This document shows positions 15,708-21,349 of a stretch of 21,349 nt of DNA, piece by piece; within the stretch, counting starts at the first letter, position 1, and the number at the start of each line of letters is the position of its first letter. Position numbers and translations under genes: made by a program. The notes beneath the pieces were generated by a model. That model saw nothing but the letters and a program-made list of their open reading frames with translations, was not told the DNA's origin and did no database searches. The DNA lies in contig CAVWFN010000019.1 in NCBI GenBank assembly GCA_963754285.1, forward strand, positions 1 through 21,349. The letters run 5' to 3'. This stretch comes from RYN-133 sp963754285 (GTDB lineage: Bacteria; Actinomycetota; Actinomycetes; Mycobacteriales; Jatrophihabitantaceae).

Positions 15708-16793
15708 CTATTCGGCCGCGGCGAGCTGTCCGCAGGCGCCGTCGATCTCGCGGCCTCGCGTGTCGCGCACGGTGACGGTGACGCCGCGTGCCTCGAGCCG
15801 GCGGACGAACTCGCGCTCGACCGGCTTGGGCGATGCGTCCCACTCCGAGCCGGGCGTCGGGTTCAGCGGGATGAGGTTCACGTGCGCCAAGCGGGGCGCG
15901 AGCAGGTCGCCCAGCAGGTCCGCGCGCCAGCCCTGATCGTTCACGTCGCGGATCATCGCGTATTCGATCGAGTAGCGGCGCCCGGTGCGCGCCGCATAGG
16001 CGTCGGCGGCGGCGAGCACCTCGGCGACCTTCCAGCGCGTGTTGACGGGGACGAGGGTGTCGCGCAACTCGTCGTCCGGGGCATGCAGCGACACCGCGAG
16101 AGTGACGTTGAGACCTTCGTCGGTCAGCTTGCCGATCGCCGGGACGAGCCCGACCGTCGATACGGTCACCGACCGCTGCGAGAGCCCGAGCCCGTCCGGA
16201 GCAGGGTGGACGAGCCGGTGCAGGGCTGCAGCCAGGCGGTTGTAGTTGGCCAGCGGCTCGCCCATCCCCATGAACACGACGTTCGACAGCCGCGCGCCGA
16301 AGCGATCACGCGCCACCCGCGCTGCGGCGACGACCTGGTCGACGATCTCGGCGGTCGACAGGTTGCGCGTGAGTCCGCCCTGGCCGGTGGCGCAGAACGG
16401 GCAGGCCATGCCGCAGCCCGCCTGGCTGGACACGCACACCGTGACGCGGTCGGGGTAACGCATCAGGACGGACTCGACCAGTGCGCCGTCGTGCAGGCGC
16501 CACAGGGTCTTGCGCGTCGTGCCCGTGTCGGTCTCGAGCGTGCGCACCTCGCGAAGCAGCGGCGGCATCAGCGCGTCGCGAACCTGGTCGCGCAAGCCCG
16601 GCGGGAGGTCGGTCATCGCGCCCGGGTCGGTCTCGAAGCGGGTGAAGTAGTGCCGGCTGAGCTGGTCGGCCCGAAAGCCGGGCAGCCCGAGCGCGGTTAC
16701 GGCAGCGCGGCGGGCGGACATGTCGAGGTCGGCAAGATGGGCCGGCGGCTTGCCGCGGCGGGGAGCGTCGAAGACGAGAGGCAGTGCAGTCAT
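15708..16793 (-). CDS. rlmN: 23S rRNA (adenine-2503-C2)-methyltransferase RlmN
   Basis: RlmN is a radical-SAM enzyme that methylates C2 of A2503 in 23S rRNA and A37 of some tRNAs. The 361-residue protein carries the cluster-binding CGMACPFC motif (Cys127, Cys131, Cys134), the upstream cysteine of VCVSSQAGC (Cys120) and the catalytic C-terminal cysteine in GACGQL (Cys354); these match the pattern of the E. coli enzyme. GMGEP (SAM contact) is also present. ATG 16793 gives the family length; the frame is open upstream to 17315 but that part is antisense-like Arg-rich sequence over the globin gene. It is 23 bp downstream of the globin stop, in the cdsA–frr–pyrH gene string. Confidence 0.97.
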   Translation of the reverse strand: MTALPLVFDAPRRGKPPAHLADLDMSARRAAVTALGLPGFRADQLSRHYFTRFETDPGAMTDLPPGLRDQVRDALMPPLLREVRTLETDTGTTRKTLWRLHDGALVESVLMRYPDRVTVCVSSQAGCGMACPFCATGQGGLTRNLSTAEIVDQVVAAARVARDRFGARLSNVVFMGMGEPLANYNRLAAALHRLVHPAPDGLGLSQRSVTVSTVGLVPAIGKLTDEGLNVTLAVSLHAPDDELRDTLVPVNTRWKVAEVLAAADAYAARTGRRYSIEYAMIRDVNDQGWRADLLGDLLAPRLAHVNLIPLNPTPGSEWDASPKPVEREFVRRLEARGVTVTVRDTRGREIDGACGQLAAAE

Positions 16794-16816
16794 GGCACTT
16801 CGATTGTCCCAGAGCC

Positions 16817-17266
16817 TCAGACCAGTCCGTCCCAGCCCCAGCGCGGCATCTCGGTGCGCTCGGGCACGTCGGCGAGTTCGGGATGCGCCAACACGTCGGC
16901 GACGGCCCATTCCATGTAGCGGTGCAGCGCGTCGCGGAACGCGGGATCGCCGGGCAACCCCGCGTCGTCCATGGCGGCGTCGAAGCAGGCCACGAAGCGC
17001 GCGCCGAGCTCGTTCATCCCCGGTCCGTTTCCGGCGTGCATCGCCAGCAGCGCCGACTGGTTGCCGCACTGCTCCGAATAGGTCGGCGGCCCACCGAGCA
17101 CCTCGGCCCAGTACGCGGCCAGCCGTTCGACGTGCTGCGGGTGCTGGCCGGGGTGCGAGAACGGATGGTTCAGCTCGGGATCGGCCACACAGCGCTCGTG
17201 ATGCGCCCGGGCGAGCGCGAGCAGCGCCTGGTCGCCGCCGGCGAACTCGTACAGGGACTCGCGCAT
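16817..17266 (-). CDS. Truncated haemoglobin-like globin
   Basis: The 149-residue protein resembles bacterial truncated haemoglobins, nearest to the group II (GlbO) type. Supporting features are LYEFAGGDQALLALARAHHER at the start, HPFSHPGQHPQHVERLAAYW (helix E region), GGPPTYSEQCG, a candidate proximal histidine in MHAGNG, and a Trp in YMEWAV near the conserved G8 position. Such globins bind O2, NO or peroxide at haem and help with oxidative or nitrosative stress or oxygen handling. It starts at ATG 17266, 18 bp after the kinase-like gene, and stops 23 bp before rlmN, so it is likely in the same transcript. Its place between cdsA and rlmN differs from the M. tuberculosis order I know. Confidence 0.85.
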   Translation of the reverse strand: MRESLYEFAGGDQALLALARAHHERCVADPELNHPFSHPGQHPQHVERLAAYWAEVLGGPPTYSEQCGNQSALLAMHAGNGPGMNELGARFVACFDAAMDDAGLPGDPAFRDALHRYMEWAVADVLAHPELADVPERTEMPRWGWDGLV

Positions 17267-17284
17267 GGAGGCCAGCGTGCCACT

Positions 17285-17836
17285 TCAGCAGCCGGGAATC
17301 ACCAGGTCGATCCACTCGAGCGGGCGTGCCCGTTGCGCCCAGGCCTGCTCACTGGGCAGCCAGTCGTCGAGCCAACGCGCCATCAGGTCGGGCCCGTCAC
17401 GGTCGAGGGCGCGCTGCAGCCGCACCTCGCGCGGAGCCTCGACCCAGATCGTGAGCGCCCACGGCACGCCGGTCTCGGGCCGGGTCGACGACACCCCTTC
17501 GCTGACGATCACCCGTCCGGGCTCGAGATCGTGCCATTCGGCGAGCGTTTCGGTCGGCCAGTCATAGCGCTGGTAGCGAGCGGTGCGTCCGGCGACGATC
17601 GGGGCGACGACGTCCGTGCGGAACCGGTCGTAGTCCCACTCGGCGATCCACGGCCGGGCAAAGTCGTCGACGTGCACGACGGTTGCTCGCGGCACGGCGG
17701 CTGCGATCCGCTCCGCGAAGGTGGTCTTGCCGGCCCCGCCGAACCCGTCGACACCGATCCAGACGGTGCCGGGTGCTTGCGCGGCGCGGACGACCTCGGC
17801 CAGCGCCTCGTCCGGCTCGACCCGGCGTGCGATCAC
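17285..17836 (-). CDS. Uridine-kinase-like P-loop NTPase
   Basis: The product has 183 residues with a Walker A motif GFGGAGKT (31–38), a following strand ending in HVDDF (55–59) that matches the nucleoside/uridine kinase substrate site, and a late VIVSEGV strand. A C-terminal helical WLDDWLPSEQAWAQRARP segment precedes the end. It probably phosphorylates a nucleoside or a related small alcohol with ATP; true uridine kinase activity is not shown and the match is to the superfamily. GTG 17836 overlaps the cdsA stop in a GTGA arrangement, so translation is coupled to cdsA. The longer open frame upstream is antisense-like Arg-rich sequence inside cdsA and is rejected. Confidence 0.82.
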   Translation of the reverse strand: MIARRVEPDEALAEVVRAAQAPGTVWIGVDGFGGAGKTTFAERIAAAVPRATVVHVDDFARPWIAEWDYDRFRTDVVAPIVAGRTARYQRYDWPTETLAEWHDLEPGRVIVSEGVSSTRPETGVPWALTIWVEAPREVRLQRALDRDGPDLMARWLDDWLPSEQAWAQRARPLEWIDLVIPGC

Positions 17837-18795
17837 TTCGCGAAAGCGGACAGCAGCAGGTAGGCGACGGCGGCGCAGGGCAGCATCGAGTCGAGCCGGT
17901 CCATCAGCCCGCCGTGCCCGGGCAGCAGGTTGCTCATGTCCTTCACGCCGATGTCGCGCTTGATGACCGACTCGCCGAGATCGCCGAGGGTGGCCGTGAC
18001 GACGATGCCGAGACCGAACAGCAGCCCCGTCCACCACGCCTGGTGGAAGGTGAGCGTCAGGAACAGCACGCCCGCGACGGAGCAGAACAGCACCGAGCCC
18101 GCGAAACCTTCCCAGGTCTTGGCCTTGGACACGATCGGGGCGAGCGGGTGCCGGCCGAAGAGCACTCCCGTGGCGTATCCGCCGGTGTCGCTGCACACGA
18201 CGGTTGCGGCGAACGCCAGGATGCGGGCGGCGCCGTCGTCGGCGTGCACCGACAACACTGCGAAGCCTGCCAGCGCGGGCACGTAGAGCAGCACGAACAC
18301 CGAGGCGCCGACGTCGTCCAAGAAGCCGTGCGCGCCATCGCCGAGTCGCCAGACGATCACGGCGACGGCAGTGAGCAGGATCCCGGCGACCAGGCCTTCC
18401 GGACCGCGCAGCCAGGCCGCGACCAGCGTTGCCGATCCGCCGACGAGGACGGGGATCAGCGCGACCCGCACCTTGGTGACCGCGATCGCCGAGGCCAACT
18501 CGTAGCTCGCGTACGCAGAGGCGAGCCCGACGATGATCGCGAAGCTGGGCCGGTACACGAACAGTGAGGTGATGATCACCGCGCCGAGGGCCAGTCCGAC
18601 ACCGATCGCAGCGGGCAGGTTGCGGCCCGCTTTGGACGAGCGCGCGACCTCGGCGGCGAGCGGCGGCTGGTCGTTGCTGTCGCCGTCGGTGGGCGGCGCG
18701 GGACGGGCTGGTTCGGGCACGGGGCGTCCGCCGATGCGGCGCGCGCGGGTCAGCCCGCGTGAAACCGCCGGCCCCGGTGGGGTGTCGTCAGGCAT
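17833..18795 (-). CDS. cdsA: Phosphatidate cytidylyltransferase (CDP-diacylglycerol synthase)
   Basis: CdsA makes CDP-diacylglycerol from CTP and phosphatidic acid in the membrane, the branch point for phosphatidylinositol, phosphatidylglycerol and phosphatidylethanolamine. The 320-residue protein has a polar, Pro-rich N-terminal stretch of about 55 residues, then several membrane helices. The family signature runs from Ser276 to Asp302 and includes KRDIGVKD and LLPGHGGLMDRLD. ATG 18795 lies 21 bp after the frr stop. The N-terminal cytoplasmic extension is longer than in E. coli but usual in mycobacterial relatives. The gene sits in the conserved pyrH–frr–cdsA string and is coupled to the kinase-like gene by GTGA. 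Confidence 0.96.
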   Translation of the reverse strand: MPDDTPPGPAVSRGLTRARRIGGRPVPEPARPAPPTDGDSNDQPPLAAEVARSSKAGRNLPAAIGVGLALGAVIITSLFVYRPSFAIIVGLASAYASYELASAIAVTKVRVALIPVLVGGSATLVAAWLRGPEGLVAGILLTAVAVIVWRLGDGAHGFLDDVGASVFVLLYVPALAGFAVLSVHADDGAARILAFAATVVCSDTGGYATGVLFGRHPLAPIVSKAKTWEGFAGSVLFCSVAGVLFLTLTFHQAWWTGLLFGLGIVVTATLGDLGESVIKRDIGVKDMSNLLPGHGGLMDRLDSMLPCAAVAYLLLSAFAK

Positions 18796-18816
18796 CGCAG
18801 TCGGTGGTCAGCTCGA

Positions 18817-19374
18817 TCAGATCTCGAGCAGTTCGGCTTCCTTGGCTTTGACGTGCTCGTCCACCTGATCGGTGTACTTGTGCGTCAGCTTCTCGAGTTC
18901 GGTCTCCGCGCGGTGCACGTCGTCCTCGCCGGTCTCGCCGTCCTTCACCAGCTTGTCGAGGGCGTCCTTGGCGTGGCGGCGCACCGACCGGATCGCCACC
19001 CTGGCGTCCTCGCCCTTGCCGCGGGCGACCTTCACCAAGTCGCGGCGGCGCTCCTCGGTCAACTGCGGGAACACGACACGGATGATCATTCCGTCGTTGG
19101 TCGGGTTGACACCGAGATCGCTGTCGCGGATCGCCTTCTCGATCGCGCCGAGCTGCGTCGGGTCGTAGGGCTTGATGACGGCCATCCGCGCTTCGGGGAC
19201 GCTGACCGTGGCCATCTGCGGAATCGGTGTCGGGGCACCGTAGTAGTCGACGACGAGCCGGGCGAAGGCGTTGGCGTTGGCGCGTCCGGTGCGCAGGCCA
19301 CCCAGTTCGTCGCGCGCGACGTGGACGGCCTTCTCCATCTTCTCCTCGGCCTCGAACATCGTCTCGTCGATCAC
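18817..19374 (-). CDS. frr: Ribosome recycling factor
   Basis: RRF works with EF-G to split the post-termination ribosome. The protein is 185 residues, the standard length. It shows the helical N-terminal part (EEKMEKAVHVARDELGGLRTGRA, in order around residues 10–32), the domain II sequence YYGAPTPIPQMA, and the typical C-terminal helix with RRHAKDALDKLVKDGE. The start is GTG 19374, with GGAG six bases upstream. It follows pyrH by 45 bp and precedes cdsA by 21 bp, the usual bacterial order. Confidence 0.97.
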   Translation of the reverse strand: MIDETMFEAEEKMEKAVHVARDELGGLRTGRANANAFARLVVDYYGAPTPIPQMATVSVPEARMAVIKPYDPTQLGAIEKAIRDSDLGVNPTNDGMIIRVVFPQLTEERRRDLVKVARGKGEDARVAIRSVRRHAKDALDKLVKDGETGEDDVHRAETELEKLTHKYTDQVDEHVKAKEAELLEI

Positions 19375-19419
19375 TTCTCGCTCCGCAAACGTCGCTCGTC
19401 GATCATCACGTCCCCTGTC

Positions 19420-20154
19420 TCAGCCCGTCGCGCTGACGAGCGTGCCGATCTTCTCACCGCGCACGACACGGCCGATGTTTCCGTCGGCGAGCTCGAACAC
19501 GACGATCGGCATGTTGTTGTCGCGGCACAAGCTGAACGCGGTCTGGTCGGCGACCTTCAGGCCGCGACGCAGCACGTCGTCGTAGCTGATGTTGTCGAAC
19601 TTCACGGCGCCGGCAACCTCGCGCGGGTCGGCGTCGTACACGCCGTCGACGCCGCTCTTGCCGAGCAGCAGTACGTCGCACCCGATCTCGAGCGCACGTT
19701 GCGCGGCGACGGTGTCGGTCGAGAAGTAGGGCAGGCCGGCACCGGCACCGAAGATGACGACGCGGCCCTTCTCGAGGTGCCGTTCGGCGCGGCGTGGGAT
19801 GTAGGGCTCGGCGACCTGACCCATCGTTATCGCCGTCTGCACGCGGGTCGGGACCCCGGTCTTCTCGAGGAAGTCCTGCAGGGCGAGGCAGTTCATCACC
19901 GTGCCGAGCATGCCCATGTAATCGGCTCGGTCGCGGTCCATGCCACGCTGCGACAGCTCGGCCCCGCGGAAGAAGTTGCCGCCGCCGACCACGAGCGCGA
20001 CCTGGGTGCCGGAGTGCACGACCTCGGCGATCTGCATCGCGAGCGAATGGGCGACATCGGGGTCGACGCCGATCTTGCCGCCGCCGAACACCTCGCCGGA
20101 CAGCTTCAACAGCACGCGCCGGTACGGCGAAGGGGCCGCCTCGAAGTCAGTCAT
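19420..20154 (-). CDS. pyrH: Uridylate kinase (UMP kinase)
   Basis: PyrH phosphorylates UMP to UDP in pyrimidine nucleotide synthesis. The 244-residue protein is an amino-acid-kinase-fold enzyme with LKLSGEVFGG near the N-terminus, GGGNFFRG around residue 57, MGMLGTVMNCLALQ, and the ATP-site region LLGKSGVDGVYDADPR. The length is typical of bacterial UMP kinases. ATG 20154 is preceded by AGAGGGG about eight bases upstream. It is separated from tsf by 96 bp, so it may have its own promoter and head the pyrH–frr–cdsA unit. Confidence 0.97.
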   Translation of the reverse strand: MTDFEAAPSPYRRVLLKLSGEVFGGGKIGVDPDVAHSLAMQIAEVVHSGTQVALVVGGGNFFRGAELSQRGMDRDRADYMGMLGTVMNCLALQDFLEKTGVPTRVQTAITMGQVAEPYIPRRAERHLEKGRVVIFGAGAGLPYFSTDTVAAQRALEIGCDVLLLGKSGVDGVYDADPREVAGAVKFDNISYDDVLRRGLKVADQTAFSLCRDNNMPIVVFELADGNIGRVVRGEKIGTLVSATG

Positions 20155-20250
20155 CGTGGCGGCCCCTCTCGCTGTCGGCTGGAAATCTCACCCTATCGGG
20201 CTCTGCTGGGCCCCCTCGCAATTGCACGCGAGCAAGCAATTCGAGCGGAG
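20155..20250. other. tsf–pyrH intergenic region with weak inverted repeats
   Basis: This 96-bp gap is the longest in the housekeeping block. It holds an AATTGC/GCAATT inverted repeat (20220–20225 and 20236–20241, 10-nt loop) and a GGGCTC/GGGCCC stem with one wobble (20198–20213). Neither is followed by a T-run on the minus strand, so a terminator call is weak. A TAGGGT hexamer upstream of pyrH on the minus strand could be a −10 element but has no well-spaced −35. Confidence 0.3.
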
Positions 20251-21072
20251 CTACGCGGCACCGACCTCGAAGTGCGCGAACTTCGTGACCGTGACGCCAG
20301 CATTCGCCAGGACCTGCTTGACGGTCGTCTTCGGCTCGCGCACCGACTCCTGCTCGAGCAGGACGTTGTCGGCGTAGAACGCGTTGAGGCGTCCCTCGAC
20401 GATCTTGGCGATCGCCTGCTCGGGCTTGCCCTCGGCGCGGGTCTTCTCCTCCAGCACGCGACGCTCGCCGTCGACCACGTCGGCCGGGACCTCGTCGCGG
20501 GTCAGGAAGCGTGCACGCAGCGCGGCAACCTGCATCGCAGCGCCGCGCGCGGCCTCGACGTCCTCGCCGTCGAACTGCACGAGGACGCCGACCTGCGGCG
20601 GCAGGTCGGACGCCTTGCGGTGCAGGTAGGTGGCGACCTTGCCGTCGAGCTTGACCGCGCGGCGCAGCTCGAGCTTCTCGCCGATGACGGCGGCAAGCGC
20701 GGACACGCTGTCCTCGACGGTCTTGCCGTCCTTGAGCGTCTCGCCCTTGAGGGAGTCGACATCGGTCGCCGCGGAGTTCGCGAAGTGCGTGACGATGTCC
20801 TGGGCCAGGGTCTGGAACTGCTCGTTCTTGGCAACGAAGTCGGTCTCGGACGCGAGTTCGATCATCGCGCCCTCGGCCGCGGCGACCAGCCCGTTGCTGG
20901 CCTCGCGCGAACCGGCCCGCTTCTCGGCCTTCGCCTCGCCCTTGACGCGCAGGATCTCGACGGCACGGTCGTACTCGCCGTCGGCCTCTTCGAGCGCCTT
21001 CTTGCAGTCCATCATCCCGGCGCCGGTGGCGTCGCGGAGCTTCTTCACGTCAGCGGCGGAAAAATTCGCCAT
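20251..21072 (-). CDS. tsf: Translation elongation factor Ts
   Basis: EF-Ts regenerates EF-Tu·GTP by nucleotide exchange. The 273-residue product begins MANFSAADVKKLRDATGAGM (an EF-Ts UBA-type N-terminus) and continues MDCKKALEEA. It carries the second signature ELASETDFVAKNEQF at about residues 72–86, which contacts the EF-Tu nucleotide site. The length fits actinobacterial EF-Ts. ATG 21072 lies 36 bp after the rpsB stop, so the two are surely cotranscribed as in most bacteria. Confidence 0.98.
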   Translation of the reverse strand: MANFSAADVKKLRDATGAGMMDCKKALEEADGEYDRAVEILRVKGEAKAEKRAGSREASNGLVAAAEGAMIELASETDFVAKNEQFQTLAQDIVTHFANSAATDVDSLKGETLKDGKTVEDSVSALAAVIGEKLELRRAVKLDGKVATYLHRKASDLPPQVGVLVQFDGEDVEAARGAAMQVAALRARFLTRDEVPADVVDGERRVLEEKTRAEGKPEQAIAKIVEGRLNAFYADNVLLEQESVREPKTTVKQVLANAGVTVTKFAHFEVGAA

Positions 21073-21108
21073 CGTCGTTGTTTCTCTTTCGTTCGAGTGT
21101 GGGGTGGA

Positions 21109-21349
21109 TCAGGCGGACGGGGTTGCCGCCGGGGCGGTCTCCGGAGCGGTGTCCGCGGGGGTCTCCGCGGCAGTCTCCGGGGTGGCCGCCGGAGCTGTCT
21201 CCGGAGTGGTCGGCGCCTCTGCGCCGGCCTCGCCCGCTGTGCCTGCGGGCTTGAGCAGCTCGCGCTCCCACTCGGGCATCGGCTCGTCCTCGGCGAGCTG
21301 GCCGGACGCTGTCGCGGCGCCCTCCGCGGGCTTCTCGTCCCGGCCGGCA
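21109..21349 (-). CDS. rpsB: 30S ribosomal protein S2, C-terminal part (runs off the window)
   Basis: Only the last 79 codons are in the window; the 5' part lies beyond base 21349. The visible sequence includes ASGQLAEDEPMPEWERELL, a stretch characteristic of the actinobacterial S2 C-terminal extension, then a low-complexity Pro/Ala/Thr/Glu tail. The tail contains PETAPAATP twice, 20 residues apart (21178–21204 and 21118–21144); the two 27-bp copies differ only at three synonymous positions. Identification rests on this tail plus position directly before tsf. The frame shows no stop between the window edge and 21111. Confidence 0.9.
   Translation of the reverse strand, partial: AGRDEKPAEGAATASGQLAEDEPMPEWERELLKPAGTAGEAGAEAPTTPETAPAATPETAAETPADTAPETAPAATPSA
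21118..21204 (-). repeat. Duplicated 27-bp unit in the rpsB tail
   Basis: Two 27-bp units (21178–21204 and 21118–21144) encode the same nine residues, PETAPAATP, with 24 of 27 bases identical. They are 60 bp apart, and the stretch between them has a similar (P/A)-E-T-(A/P) pattern. This points to repeat expansion by slippage in a disordered tail. Confidence 0.75.

Noticed and set aside
16794..17315. Upstream extension of the rlmN frame over the globin gene
   Set aside because: The extension is Arg/Ala-rich with no domain; ATG 16793 gives the normal RlmN length, and the globin frame is well supported.
18805..18816. GGTGGTCAGCT between frr and cdsA, resembling a half-site of the 62-bp elements
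   Set aside because: It is a lone half-site without the spacing or reverse partners; an 8-bp match is expected by chance in this length of sequence.
1..21349. tRNA, rRNA, CRISPR array, insertion sequence or phage genes
   Set aside because: I saw no cloverleaf-like sequence, no regular direct-repeat array and no transposase or integrase motifs in any plausible reading frame.

Overview
The window comes from a high-GC Gram-positive chromosome. It has many GTG starts, repeated 4-bp GTGA stop/start overlaps and very compact genes. The right part holds the block rpsB–tsf–pyrH–frr–cdsA–rlmN, and rpsB ends in an acidic/Pro-Ala-Thr-rich tail of the kind seen in mycobacteria and relatives. A 371-residue alanine dehydrogenase lies divergent from an Lrp/AsnC regulator, the same layout as Rv2779c/Rv2780 of Mycobacterium tuberculosis. 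I infer an actinobacterium, probably of the order Mycobacteriales; genus cannot be told from the sequence alone.

Region by region. (1) 1–1845, plus strand: a 62-bp palindromic element abuts a renalase-like FAD oxidoreductase, which is coupled by GTGA overlap to a SCO6745/SalK-like protein. (2) 1851–5522, minus strand: a large LuxR-type ATPase regulator is followed by two coupled small ORFs of unknown function and a DUF2231-like four-helix membrane protein. (3) 5591–7278: aldR and ald, divergent, with inverted repeats between them. (4) 7291–9360, plus strand: a second 62-bp palindromic element of the same geometry, a DAO/PuuB-like FAD oxidoreductase, and a GTGA-coupled FMN-binding pyridoxamine-oxidase-like protein. 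(5) 9350–11581: a TetR repressor divergent from a DHA2 drug exporter, with two matching operator-like palindromes between them. (6) 11583–15695, minus strand: a FUSC-family membrane protein coupled to an S9 prolyl-oligopeptidase-type peptidase that is split into two frames at about 12,710. (7) 15708–21349, minus strand: rlmN, a truncated globin, a uridine-kinase-like P-loop protein, cdsA, frr, pyrH, tsf and the 3' end of rpsB. This is a translation, nucleotide and phospholipid housekeeping cluster with the globin and kinase genes inserted.

The most unusual signal is the pair of 62-bp elements at 21–82 and 7291–7352. Each has four GTGGTCA-type half-sites (two forward, two reverse) with exactly the same spacing but different filler sequence, and each lies directly before a flavoprotein gene. 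They could be a shared operator or copies of a dispersed palindromic element; the window alone cannot decide. Other points worth checking are the split peptidase, the two overlapping small ORFs with a 15-bp dyad upstream, and the duplicated TetR-type operator. I saw no tRNA, rRNA, CRISPR array, insertion sequence or phage genes.
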